Below the pieces are notes generated by a model. It was given only the letters and a program-made list of their open reading frames with translations. It was not told the DNA's origin and ran no database searches. 64,000 nucleotides of DNA, taken from the NCBI GenBank assembly GCA_963770275.1, contig CAVYPD010000018.1, positions 235,389 to 299,388 of the forward strand, written 5' to 3'. The stretch comes from Roseiarcus sp963770275 (GTDB lineage: Bacteria > Pseudomonadota > Alphaproteobacteria > Rhizobiales > Beijerinckiaceae). The position numbers and the translations under genes were made by a program. Below, piece by piece: positions 1 to 9,208 of this stretch (its first letter is position 1; each line of letters begins with the position of its first letter).

Positions 1-1
1 C

Positions 2-355
2 GAGTGGACGAGCAAGCTCAACATCAAGACGTTGAACAGCGACGCTCGCGTGATCGAACTTTCGGGCGGCAATCAGCAGAAGGTGGTGATTGCGAAAGCG
101 CTGGTCCAGGCGCCAAAGCTGATCATTTTCGACGAGCCGACGCGTGGCGTCGACGTCGGCGCAATCGCCGAGATCCACAACATGATCGGCAGTCTCGCCG
201 ACGAAGGTCTCGCGGTGGTCGTCATATCCTCGTACCTGCCAGAAATTCTCAGCCTGTCGGACCGGATTTTGGTCTCGAGACAGGGGCGGATCGTCGAAGA
301 GCTTTCGCCCGAAGAGGCGACGTCCGAATCCGTTATGTTCGCCGCCGTACATTAG
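2..355 (+). CDS. Sugar ABC transporter ATP-binding protein, C-terminal end (partial)
   Basis: The gene enters from the left edge and stops with TAG at 353-355. The remaining 117 or so residues hold the second nucleotide-binding domain of an RbsA/MglA-type double ATPase. The ABC signature (ELSGGNQQKV) is followed by the Walker B segment (LIIFDEPTRGVDVG), then an H-loop region in which the usual histidine position reads SSYLPEI. The GVDVGA sequence after Walker B is typical of the carbohydrate-uptake CUT2 family. Such proteins sit on the cytoplasmic face of the membrane and power uptake of sugars or related compounds. The permease and binding protein must lie outside the window, so the substrate cannot be named. 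Confidence 0.85.
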   Translation, partial: EWTSKLNIKTLNSDARVIELSGGNQQKVVIAKALVQAPKLIIFDEPTRGVDVGAIAEIHNMIGSLADEGLAVVVISSYLPEILSLSDRILVSRQGRIVEELSPEEATSESVMFAAVH

Positions 356-641
356 GCGGGACCGCCTAGTTCGGCCGCCGTCGTCCGAGCGACGGGAGGC
401 GATAGCGGATTTTTGCTGAAGCTGTCCCAATGACGTGCGGCCCGAGCCATCGACGGCGCTCGTTTTCCGATCAAAGACGTCTTCGCGTCAATCACGCCGA
501 CCCCGCCAAGCGCTTCGCCAGGACCGCGAGCGGACCTTGTCGACAACTCGTTACGAACCGTGAGCTGCATCACACCGCTTTCATAATTGGTGATATCCAT
601 TGCCTTTGGCTGAGGTCCAGATCCGATTGAGGGTCGATTGA
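356..641. other. Intergenic gap before the TIR-NTPase gene
   Basis: I see no supported gene here. Short frames on both strands lack homology-like motifs. The 3' end should carry the promoter of the TIR protein gene. A GAGGG sequence lies roughly ten bases before its ATG and is a weak ribosome binding site. Confidence 0.4.
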
Positions 642-3600
642 ATGTCGCGGATATTTCTGAGCCATTCGAGCAACGACAATTTCGAGGCGATCGCGCTGCG
701 CGACTGGCTCGCCTCCGAAGGTTGGAAGGACGTTTTCCTTGATCTCGACCCGGAGCGGGGAATTGCGGCGGGGCAACGCTGGGAGCGGGCGCTGCACGAC
801 GCCGCAAGCCGCTGCGAAGCGGTCATCTTCCTCGTGTCGACGAGCTGGCTCGGCTCTGGCTGGTGCACAAAGGAATATGCGCTCGCGCGCGGGCTCAACA
901 AGAAGCTGTTCGCGGCGCTGACCGATCCAACCAGGACCATCGGGTCGCTCCCGCAAGAACTGACCGGCGTCTGGCAGATCGTCGATCTCGTTCACGGCCA
1001 GGACCTTCGTCTGTTTCCCACCCAGCCGCCAGGCTCCAATGAGGAGCGGCATATCGGCTATTCCCAGTCTGGGCTCATGCGGCTGAAGCGTGGGCTGGAG
1101 AAGGCAGGGCTCGACGCGAGGTTTTTCCCCTGGCCGCCGGAGAGGGAACCGGATCGCGCCCCCTATCGCGGCCTGAAATCGCAAGAGGCAGATGACGCCG
1201 GCATTTTCTTTGGCCGCGACGCGCCGATTGTCGACGCCATTGACCGGCTGCGAGGACTTCGAGCGGGAGCGTCGCCACGATTGATGGCGATCCTCGGCGC
1301 GTCCGGCGCGGGCAAGTCTTCGTTTCTGCGCGCGGGTCTGTTGCCGAGGCTCAACCGCGACTATGCGCAGTTCATTCCCTTGCCGGTGGTTCGCCCAGGG
1401 CGCGCGGCGTTGACAGGCGAGACCGGCCTCGTCAACGCACTCGCCGCCATCCTGCCGGCGCATTCGCGGGCGGAATTGCGCACGGCTGTGCAGGCCGGAG
1501 CTGGCGTCTTGCGGCCACTGCTGGCAGAGCTTGTTCAAGCGGCGTCGGCGCGACGGGACGCTGGCGATGAGTCCGAACGGCCGCCGGCTTTCGTGGTTGC
1601 GATCGACCAGGCGGAGGAATTGTTCCGCGCCGAGGGACGGGAGGAGAGCGAGTCTCTCTTGGCTTTGCTCGCTCAGCTCGCGGCGGGCGATGATCCGACG
1701 GTCATTGTCATCTTCGCCATCCGCTCCGATTCCTACGATGCGCTCCAAAGCGCCAAAGCGCTCGAGGGCCTGCGACAGGTCGCGTTCTCGCTGCTGCCGA
1801 TGCCGCGGGGCGCCTATAACGACGTGATCGAAGGTCCGGCGCGAAGGGTCGAGGAGGCGGGCGGCAAACTGGCGATCGAACCGGCGCTGACTCAACGTCT
1901 CCTCATCGACATCGAGGCGGGTGCGGGCGACGCGCTGCCTTTGCTCGCCTTCACACTCGAGCAGCTTTATCTCGACTATCGCCAGACCGGCGCGCTGAGG
2001 CTCGTCGACTACGAGAAGTTCGGTGGGATCAAAGGGGCGATCGACGCGGCCGTCGAGCGGGCCCTCGTGCGGGCGGACGCCGATCCGCGCATTCCTCGGG
2101 ACCGCGAGGCGCGCCTCGCCCTGCTTCGGCGCGGGCTGATCCCCTGGCTCGCCGGCGTCGACCCCGACACCAAGACCCCTCGACGCAACATCGCCCGGCG
2201 CGCCGACATTCCCCTTGAGGCGGCGCCGTTGATCGACCTCCTGGTCGAGGAGCGGCTGCTATCGGTCGACACGCGGGTGTCACGCGATTCGAAAACCGGA
2301 GATGAGACCCGGGAATCGACGATCGAACCAACCCATGAAGCGCTGCTGCGGCAATGGGGCCTGCTCGACGGCTGGCTGACCGAGGATTTCGGCCTTCTGG
2401 CGACTCTCGAGGGCGTCAAGCGAGCGGCGCGCGACTGGGACGCAAACGCGCGCGGCAACTCGTGGCTCGCGCATCAGGGCCAACGCCTTACGGAAGCGCT
2501 CGCGCTCGACGGCCGCCCCGACATCGCCGCCAGACTTGATATGACCGACCGCGCCTACCTCGCTGGTTGCCGCGCTCGCGAGGAGGCCGCGCGCGACGAA
2601 GCCGAACAGCGGCGGCGCGAACGCGAGACAGAGCAGGGGCGAAAGCTTGCCGACGCGCGAAAGATCGCCTTTCGCACCGGCGTCGGGGCGGTCGTTGCGG
2701 TCCTGTTTGCGATCATGGCCGGCGCTCTAGGGTACTACGGTCTGACGGAAAAGACGCTCGCCGACCAGAAAGCGGCCGACGCGGTTGAGCAGAAAAACGC
2801 GGCTGATGCGGCTACGAATGAGGCCACGGCGCAGAAGCTGCTTGCTGACCAGAAAACTCGAGAGGCGAACGCCCACAAGGCCGATGCTGAAGCTGCAGCG
2901 AAGAAAGCGGAGGAGCAAACGACAATAGCCGAGGCAGCGGCCAAAAGCACCAAATCGCTGCTGAATATTTATCAGGAACTTGCCAGCTTCCTCCCCGAGG
3001 AGATGCAGTTGGTTCTCAACCGGGCCAAGATCGCATACGACGATCCGAAACACGCGTCCGACGTCGACGAACAGACCCAAACAGCGATGCTCACGCAGTT
3101 GGCGGCTTACACTCGCGACACTTGGGACTACGACAAAGCGAAACAGCTGCTCGACGACGCCAGCAAGAAATTGAAAGGAATCCCCGCGACTTCCCCACAG
3201 CTCAGGCTTCTAAGGGCAGAAATTGAAGAAATTACAGCTGATCTCGATGCCGAGATAATCGACGCCACGGACGAATACAGGCTAGCGCTGGCCACTTTCA
3301 AAGCCAACCCCGACACACAATTGGATCAAGCCAGATTGCACCGAAAAATTGGCGCCGTGGAAATCGCCCACGGTGACTTTCTCAACGCGGGTCAAGATAT
3401 CAAGGAAGCGCGCACCCTTCTTGAAAGCGTCCCCGGGGCGATCGATGAGCGTGCGAATGTGGACGATCTGACCGCGTGGGAGTTGGCGCAACAGGCGAAA
3501 GGCGATTTGGCGCTTCAGGCGCTACAGGAGGCCGTGAGGTTTGATCGCCAAGCTCTAGCGGACGCGAAGTCGAAGGGTGAACCATTCCTGAGGCTCACCG

Positions 3601-4331
3601 TCGCGCTCGCGGCGCATCTCGAACATCTCGGAGACGAATTACGCCGGTCCGGTCAAGAGACGGCTGGACCGACCTATGACGAAGCTGAGCAACTTGCGAG
3701 TGAGGTTCTCAAAACCTATCCGAACCAGATGAGTACGAGGTTCATGATCGACCTTATCCGGCACGGCAACATGCAACTCGACGCGACAGGATCAACAAAA
3801 ACTAGCCGGGAGAGTCGCCGCACGGCAAAGGAGACGGCCCTCGAAGCGGCGTTTGGAAATGGATTTGGGCGCTTCAAATTCGGTATGACGCCAGCCCAAG
3901 TTAACGAACTTGCGGGTAACCCCTACGATGTTTCTCAACTCCCGCGCGCCTATGAGTATACGACTGATGACGTGAGATATTTCTGGCTTTTGGTGTCCCA
4001 AGTCCCCGATTTTCAAACGTTCTACCAAGGCGCCTCATGCCTGCGAAATCGCGCCGCGGGGTACCGTGATTCCGCGGGGCGCCACGATTCCGACTACGCG
4101 GCGTTCCTGTTTCATGAAAATGCTTTGATTCGCATTTCCCTTCGCTTCGAGGGCCAGACGCAGCCCGGATGTTCCGATCGGAGCAGCGTGTTGCCGGAAC
4201 TCGCAGAGCGTTACGGGATGCCCGTCTGGGGGACCCAAGGGCAGTGGCGACTCAACTGGCAGACCTCGCACGCTTCTCTATTCGGATCCACATCCAGCGC
4301 CGGGCCGATGCTGGATATCGTCTCGCGCTAG
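642..4331 (+). CDS. TIR-nSTAND1 NTPase with membrane segment, coiled coil and helical-repeat C-terminus
   Basis: A single uninterrupted 1229-residue protein. Residues 1-125 form a TIR domain that opens with IFLSHSSND and has the WCTKE segment, where Glu78 is placed like the catalytic glutamate of NADase TIRs. Residues 175-640 look like an nSTAND1 NTPase: an entry motif (YRGLKSQEADDAGIFFGR), a P-loop at 219-227 (GASGAGKSS) and a Walker B-like segment (AIDQAEELF). A hydrophobic helix at about 676-701 should cross the membrane. It is followed by an Ala/Lys/Glu-rich coiled coil (about 702-770) and a long helical region that may be TPR-like. The last 150 or so residues (containing FKFGMTPAQV) I do not recognise. 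Known TIR-STAND proteins sense invaders or stress and deplete NAD+. That role is inferred here. WD40 repeats, the usual sensor after nSTAND1, are absent. The third quarter of the gene is visibly less GC-rich than its neighbours. Confidence 0.85.
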   Translation: MSRIFLSHSSNDNFEAIALRDWLASEGWKDVFLDLDPERGIAAGQRWERALHDAASRCEAVIFLVSTSWLGSGWCTKEYALARGLNKKLFAALTDPTRTIGSLPQELTGVWQIVDLVHGQDLRLFPTQPPGSNEERHIGYSQSGLMRLKRGLEKAGLDARFFPWPPEREPDRAPYRGLKSQEADDAGIFFGRDAPIVDAIDRLRGLRAGASPRLMAILGASGAGKSSFLRAGLLPRLNRDYAQFIPLPVVRPGRAALTGETGLVNALAAILPAHSRAELRTAVQAGAGVLRPLLAELVQAASARRDAGDESERPPAFVVAIDQAEELFRAEGREESESLLALLAQLAAGDDPTVIVIFAIRSDSYDALQSAKALEGLRQVAFSLLPMPRGAYNDVIEGPARRVEEAGGKLAIEPALTQRLLIDIEAGAGDALPLLAFTLEQLYLDYRQTGALRLVDYEKFGGIKGAIDAAVERALVRADADPRIPRDREARLALLRRGLIPWLAGVDPDTKTPRRNIARRADIPLEAAPLIDLLVEERLLSVDTRVSRDSKTGDETRESTIEPTHEALLRQWGLLDGWLTEDFGLLATLEGVKRAARDWDANARGNSWLAHQGQRLTEALALDGRPDIAARLDMTDRAYLAGCRAREEAARDEAEQRRRERETEQGRKLADARKIAFRTGVGAVVAVLFAIMAGALGYYGLTEKTLADQKAADAVEQKNAADAATNEATAQKLLADQKTREANAHKADAEAAAKKAEEQTTIAEAAAKSTKSLLNIYQELASFLPEEMQLVLNRAKIAYDDPKHASDVDEQTQTAMLTQLAAYTRDTWDYDKAKQLLDDASKKLKGIPATSPQLRLLRAEIEEITADLDAEIIDATDEYRLALATFKANPDTQLDQARLHRKIGAVEIAHGDFLNAGQDIKEARTLLESVPGAIDERANVDDLTAWELAQQAKGDLALQALQEAVRFDRQALADAKSKGEPFLRLTVALAAHLEHLGDELRRSGQETAGPTYDEAEQLASEVLKTYPNQMSTRFMIDLIRHGNMQLDATGSTKTSRESRRTAKETALEAAFGNGFGRFKFGMTPAQVNELAGNPYDVSQLPRAYEYTTDDVRYFWLLVSQVPDFQTFYQGASCLRNRAAGYRDSAGRHDSDYAAFLFHENALIRISLRFEGQTQPGCSDRSSVLPELAERYGMPVWGTQGQWRLNWQTSHASLFGSTSSAGPMLDIVSR

Positions 4332-4441
4332 CCGATGCCCTGCGATTCGCGAAGGTAAGAATTTCGGGCCCCCGCCAACTCTCTCGAACATGCGTGGCGC
4401 GCCGTCTGGCCTCGCTCTTTCGGGCCGCGTAAGGTTGCGCA

Positions 4442-5254
4442 ATGACCGAAAGCGCCAGAGATACCGACGAAGCGGCAAGCGCGAGCCTGCCGGTCCAGGA
4501 CCCCTGGTTCGAGGTGACGCAACTCTCGCCGGGTCTCTTCCGGATCACCGAGCCTCGCTGTCACAGGTGGGTCCGAGCGAACTGTTTCCTGATCCTCGGC
4601 CGGGACCGCGATATTCTGGTCGACAGCGGGATGGGCGTAGCGGCGCTGCGGCCGATCCTCGATCGCCTGTCCTCGCGGCCGAGACTCGTGTTCACGACGC
4701 ACGCGCACGTCGATCACGTCGGCTCTCATCCGGAATTCGCCGATTGTGAGATCCTGGTGCATCCGGCTGAGGCCGACGATCTCGCGCGGCCCGGCCGGCA
4801 AGGCCTCCGCTTTCCGAAACGCAGCCCGGAGGAGCTCGCCGAGCTTCGTAGGTCCGGCTTCGAGCCTTCCGACTTCATGCTCGAAGCCGTTCCCTTCGCC
4901 GGCTACGATCTCACGACGTACCGCCGCGCGCCCGTAAAGCCGACACGGCTCGTGTCGGAAGGCGACATCGTCGAGACCGGCGCTCGGGAGTTCAAGGTGC
5001 TTCATTTGCCCGGGCATTCTCCTGGAAGCATAGCGCTTTGGGAACGTTCGAGCGGCTCGCTCTTTTCGGGAGACGCCATCTATGACGGCGTCATCGTCGA
5101 CAACCTTCCGGGGTCGGACGTGGAGGTCTATCGGGCGACGATGAAGCGGCTTGCCGAGCTCCCGGTCGCGCAGGTCTTCGGCGGTCACAACGCGCCGATG
5201 ACGCGAACGCAAATGCTGGACGTCATCGAGAGGTATCTGGCCTCTCGCCCGTGA
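4442..5254 (+). CDS. Metallo-beta-lactamase-fold hydrolase
   Basis: A 270-residue soluble protein with the HxHxDH zinc motif at residues 87-92 (THAHVDHVG). Further metal-binding positions appear in LPGHSPGS, SGDAIYDG and FGGHNAP. This order is that of a glyoxalase II-like or quorum-lactonase-like member of the metallo-beta-lactamase superfamily. It probably hydrolyses an ester, lactone or thioester in the cytoplasm. The substrate cannot be told from sequence. It lies 66 bases upstream of an amidohydrolase on the same strand, and both precede a polyamine-type transporter, so a role in breaking down a nitrogenous compound is possible but unproven. Confidence 0.85.
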   Translation: MTESARDTDEAASASLPVQDPWFEVTQLSPGLFRITEPRCHRWVRANCFLILGRDRDILVDSGMGVAALRPILDRLSSRPRLVFTTHAHVDHVGSHPEFADCEILVHPAEADDLARPGRQGLRFPKRSPEELAELRRSGFEPSDFMLEAVPFAGYDLTTYRRAPVKPTRLVSEGDIVETGAREFKVLHLPGHSPGSIALWERSSGSLFSGDAIYDGVIVDNLPGSDVEVYRATMKRLAELPVAQVFGGHNAPMTRTQMLDVIERYLASRP

Positions 5255-5320
5255 GCTGCGGATGACCCGCCTCGATGGCTCGGCGCTTGACGCAGCCGGC
5301 GGGACAACAAGGATCAACGA

Positions 5321-6754
5321 GTGACGACAACGCTCATCAGAAACTGCCGCTTCGCCGTCGTCTGGGACGACGAGGCCAAGTCGCATGTCTACCGATCCGG
5401 CGTCGACGTCGTAATGGCGAAGGACCGCATCGCCTTCATCGGCGAGACTTATTCCGGCGAAAGCGACCGCGTCATCGACGGCGCGAACTTTCTCGTGATG
5501 CCCGGCTTGATCGACATTCATTCGCATCCGTTCAGCGAGCCGATGAACAAGGGCATGTGGGATGAGGTCGGAAGTCCCAAACTCTACAACACCTCGCTCT
5601 ATGAGTATTTGCCGATCCTGAATCCGGACGAGGAGGGCGTGAAGGCGTCATATGGCGTCGCGCTTTCCGAAGTCTTGCTGTCGGGCGTCACCACCCTGTG
5701 CGACCTCTCGCTGCCGACCGACGGCTGGCTCGACATTCTCGCGGGCTCCGGGCTGCGGGTCAGCGTCGCGCCCATGTTCCGTTCGGGCCGCTGGTTCACG
5801 CGCAACGGCTATGTCGTGGAATACGATCTCGACGAACGGCGCGGCTATCAGGCTTTCGAGGCGGCGCTGCGAGAGATCGACAAGGCGGAGAAATATCCCG
5901 GAGGACGCCTCACAGGCATGATTTGCCCGGCGCAGGTCGACACCTGCACCGAGGGTCTTCTTCGCGACGCCTTCAGCGAAGCGAACAGGCGCGGCGTGCC
6001 GTATCAGACGCATGCCGCGCAATCGCTGGCGGAGTTTCACGAAATCGTCCGCCGGCACGGCAAGACGCCGATCGAATGGCTGGAGTCGCTTGGCGTCCTC
6101 TCGCCGCGCACGATCATCGGTCACGGCATCTTTCTCGATCATCATCCCTGGACGCACTGGCCCGAGACCGATGACCTCGCGGCCTTGGCGAGAAGCGGTT
6201 CGACGGTCGCGCATTGCCCGACCGTATTCGCGCGGCGCGGCATAGCATTGCGCGACTTCGGGCGTTACGTGCGGCGCGGCGTCAACATGGGCATCGGCAC
6301 GGACGTCTATCCGCACAACATGCTCGATGAAATGCGGCTTGCTTCCTATCTCGGGCGCGTGGTTTCGGAGAGTCCGCGCAGCGTCAGCGTGACCGACATA
6401 TTCAACGCGGCGACCATCGGCGGCGCGCGCGCGCTCGGGCGCGACGATATCGGGCGGCTCGCGGTCGGCTGCAAGGCGGACGTCGTGCTCGTGGACTGCG
6501 CCCATCCCGCGATGCGACCCTGTCATGATCCGCTTCGATCGCTCGTCTATTCGGCGTCCGACCGGGCGGTGGCCCATGTCTTTGTCGATGGCGAGCAGGT
6601 CGTCCGCGACCAGAAGGTGCTCACCATCGACTACGAGGCGGCGAGCGCCGCGTTGGAGGAGGCTCAAGCGCGCGGCCTATCGCAAATCCGCCAACTCGAC
6701 TGGGCGGGGCGAAACGCGGAGGAGATCGCGGGCTCCGTCTTCGCCCGGCGGTAG
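5321..6754 (+). CDS. Amidohydrolase-family deaminase/chlorohydrolase-like protein
   Basis: A 477-residue protein starting at GTG, with AAGGA about nine bases upstream. It has the full metal set of the cytosine/guanine-deaminase and TrzN/AtzA branch: DIHSHPF (His67, His69), YQTHAAQS, a GHGIFLDHH segment and IGTDVYPHN. C-terminal DVVLVD and VFVDGEQVV segments belong to the flanking composite beta domain. Such enzymes deaminate or dechlorinate purines, pyrimidines, triazines or related N-heterocycles in the cytoplasm. The exact substrate is not determined. It follows the metallo-hydrolase gene and ends 252 bases before the convergent ABC transporter ATPase gene. Confidence 0.85.
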   Translation: MTTTLIRNCRFAVVWDDEAKSHVYRSGVDVVMAKDRIAFIGETYSGESDRVIDGANFLVMPGLIDIHSHPFSEPMNKGMWDEVGSPKLYNTSLYEYLPILNPDEEGVKASYGVALSEVLLSGVTTLCDLSLPTDGWLDILAGSGLRVSVAPMFRSGRWFTRNGYVVEYDLDERRGYQAFEAALREIDKAEKYPGGRLTGMICPAQVDTCTEGLLRDAFSEANRRGVPYQTHAAQSLAEFHEIVRRHGKTPIEWLESLGVLSPRTIIGHGIFLDHHPWTHWPETDDLAALARSGSTVAHCPTVFARRGIALRDFGRYVRRGVNMGIGTDVYPHNMLDEMRLASYLGRVVSESPRSVSVTDIFNAATIGGARALGRDDIGRLAVGCKADVVLVDCAHPAMRPCHDPLRSLVYSASDRAVAHVFVDGEQVVRDQKVLTIDYEAASAALEEAQARGLSQIRQLDWAGRNAEEIAGSVFARR

Positions 6755-7006
6755 CGAGGCTGCCTGAGCACGAGTTTATGCGCGAACGATTTCAACAGCT
6801 TGAGTGCGCTTTGCGTAACTTTTGCGGCCTTCTTTCAAGCCGCCTGCATGTTCGCGGCGCGCGAAAGTCGAAGGCGACCGCGTCGTTTCAGACACCGGCG
6901 AAACTGAAAATATCGCAAAATCAAAGGGGGACCGTTGGGCCAAGCGAAACGAAAGGTTTCGCAAATTGTTGTGGGATTTCGTTCGCGGAAACGCGACAGC
7001 GCCTCG

Positions 7007-8131
7007 TCACACGAGCCTTGTGTCCGCGATGGCCCATTCGATGGTCGCGATATCATGAGGCGCGAGGATCGGCGTTTCGGCGCGGTGTTGCTGCTTGGCG
7101 GTCACGCGAAGGCCGGCGGGGATCTCCACCACATAGCGGATCATTTCGCCCATGAAGACGGTTTCCCGCACCGTCGCCTTCATCGAATTGACTGGCCGTC
7201 CATCGGTTGCAGGGGACGCGCCCACAGTGATCTTCTCGGGCCTGATCATGCACAGGCAGTCGTTCGTGGCGCCCAAACCCGACGCCGGCGCCTTGAGCTC
7301 AACCTCGCCAATCTTGAGAACGATGAGCCCGTCCGTCTCCTTGCCGACGATCGTCGCCTCGAGGAGATTGGCTTCGCCGACGAAGGAAGCAACGAACCGA
7401 TTGGACGGCGTGTCGTAGAGCGCCTTGGGCGAACCGATCTGCGCGATGCGGCCTTCGTTCATCACCGCCACCCGGTCCGACATCACCAGCGCCTCCTTCT
7501 GGTCATGCGTGACATAGATGAAGGTGATGCCCAAGCGGCCGTGCAGGCGCTTGATCTCGAGCTGCAGATCCTCGCGCAACTGCTTGTCGAGCGCGCTGAG
7601 CGGCTCGTCCATCAGCAGCACAGGCGGATTGAAGACGATGGCGCGCGCGATGGCGACGCGCTGCTGCTGGCCGCCGGAGAGCTGCTGGGGAAAACGCGCC
7701 TCGTAGCCTGAGAGCTGGATGAGATCGAGCATGCGCCGGACATGATCGCGGATCTCCGGCTTGGCGAGGCCGCGCTGCTTGAGCGGGAAGCCGATATTCT
7801 CCGCGACCGTCAGATGCGGAAACAGCGCATAGTTCTGGAACACCATGCCGATGTTGCGCCGATAAGCCGGTGTGTGCGTCACCACCGAGCCGCCGATCAG
7901 GATGTCGCCCGACGTCGGCTGCTCGAAGCCGGCGATCATCATGAGCGTCGTGGACTTGCCGGAGCCGGAGGGCCCAAGGAAAGTGATGAATTCGCCGGGC
8001 TCGATATCGAGGCTCAGATCGTCGATCGCGCGATATTGATCGAAGGTCTTGACGATATGGCGGAGCGAAACCGGCGCGCCGGCCTGCCGAGGCAATCCGG
8101 ATTGAACCTGATCAGAAGGCATGACCGTCAT
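7007..8131 (-). CDS. Polyamine-type ABC transporter ATP-binding protein (PotA-like)
   Basis: A 374-residue ATPase. It has Walker A at residues 53-61 (GPSGSGKST), a Q-loop (VFQNYALFPHLTV), the signature LSGGQQQR, Walker B (LLMDEPLSAL), and an H-loop (THDQKEAL). The C-terminal 130 or so residues form the TOBE domain typical of spermidine/putrescine importers. It is transcribed away from the two permease genes, with a 198-base gap that must hold promoters for both directions. This is unusual, because potA normally leads the operon. A second in-frame ATG lies three codons downstream. Substrate class is inferred from family. Confidence 0.9.
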   Translation of the reverse strand: MTVMPSDQVQSGLPRQAGAPVSLRHIVKTFDQYRAIDDLSLDIEPGEFITFLGPSGSGKSTTLMMIAGFEQPTSGDILIGGSVVTHTPAYRRNIGMVFQNYALFPHLTVAENIGFPLKQRGLAKPEIRDHVRRMLDLIQLSGYEARFPQQLSGGQQQRVAIARAIVFNPPVLLMDEPLSALDKQLREDLQLEIKRLHGRLGITFIYVTHDQKEALVMSDRVAVMNEGRIAQIGSPKALYDTPSNRFVASFVGEANLLEATIVGKETDGLIVLKIGEVELKAPASGLGATNDCLCMIRPEKITVGASPATDGRPVNSMKATVRETVFMGEMIRYVVEIPAGLRVTAKQQHRAETPILAPHDIATIEWAIADTRLV

Positions 8132-8329
8132 CCGCGATGCGAACCGACGTTGGTTGGAGTTCGAGGTTTTTGCTTCACCAGAGTTTGTGCGCTTTTATGA
8201 GTATGAGGCCGCGAGGCGATTGTCGAGCCAGCCGCTCGACGACGCGCTAAAAGACTTTTGACGCCGCCGCCGGATTGCCGATAGACTTTCGCTTGGCCGC
8301 GCATCATGCGGGGCTGAGCGGCAAGGGCG
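8132..8329. promoter_or_regulatory. Divergent promoter region of the polyamine-type transporter
   Basis: This gap separates the ATPase gene (minus strand) from the permease genes (plus strand), so it should contain both promoters. It is locally richer in A and T, for example around 8165-8215. I could not identify a specific operator. Confidence 0.4.
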
Positions 8330-9208
8330 ATGCTTAACCGCAAATCCTCCCCGAGCATATTCTCCCTCAGCGCCTCTGCGATCAGACCATCGCCTGGCGC
8401 CCTTCTCGCCGCGCCGCTCGTTCTCTATCTGCTTGTTTTCTACGCCTATCCCGTCCTCCTCATGCTGAGCCGAAGCGTGTATGAGAAAGGGTGGACGCTT
8501 GAGGTCTTCAGTAAGCTCCTGCGGGACCCCGTCTTTTGGCGGGTCATGCAGATCACGGGAACAATCAGCTTCATCGTCACGATCGCCTGCCTACTGCTCG
8601 CCTATCCGGTCGCGCTGTTCCTGGCCCGCTGCAAGCAGTCGACCGCGAACCTCTTGATCATCCTCGTGCTGATCCCGTTCTGGACCAGCATCCTCGTTCG
8701 GACCTACGCTTGGATGGTGCTGCTCGGCAGACGAGGCATCATAAATAATTTTTTAGTCGCCACAGGTCTGATCGACCAGCCGCTGCCGCTCCTCAACACG
8801 CGTCTGGCGGTCTGCGTGGCCATGGTCCATGTCCTTCTGCCCTTCATGGTGCTGCCGATTTATTCGACATTGAAGAGCTTGGACTGGCGGCTTATTCGCG
8901 CGGCCGAAGGCCTCGGCGCCCGGCCTCTCGCCGTGTTCCGCCAGGTTCTCCTGCCGCTATCCCTGCCCGGCATTTCGGCCGGCTGCATCCTGGTCTTCAC
9001 GCTGGCGATCGGCTTCTACATCACGCCCGCCTTGGTCGGCGGTCCCAGCGATTTGATGATCTCAATCCTGATCGCCAATCAGGTCAACATTCTCGACTGG
9101 CCCCAGGCAGCCGCCATGGCGGTGGTGCTTCTCGCGGTGGTGCTGGTGATCTTCGCCGGCTTCACCCGCGTGATGCGGATCGAGAAAATTTTCCAGGGTC
9201 AACGCTGA
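8330..9208 (+). CDS. ABC transporter permease (PotB-like)
   Basis: A 292-residue inner-membrane protein with about six hydrophobic helices. It carries the EAA loop between helices (RAAEGLGARPLAVFRQVLLPLSLPG), which docks on the ATPase. Architecture and length match the first permease of spermidine/putrescine or opine-type importers. Its TGA overlaps the ATG of the next permease by one base (TGATG), which indicates translational coupling. It works with the divergent ATPase and the Tat-exported binding protein downstream. Confidence 0.88.
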   Translation: MLNRKSSPSIFSLSASAIRPSPGALLAAPLVLYLLVFYAYPVLLMLSRSVYEKGWTLEVFSKLLRDPVFWRVMQITGTISFIVTIACLLLAYPVALFLARCKQSTANLLIILVLIPFWTSILVRTYAWMVLLGRRGIINNFLVATGLIDQPLPLLNTRLAVCVAMVHVLLPFMVLPIYSTLKSLDWRLIRAAEGLGARPLAVFRQVLLPLSLPGISAGCILVFTLAIGFYITPALVGGPSDLMISILIANQVNILDWPQAAAMAVVLLAVVLVIFAGFTRVMRIEKIFQGQR

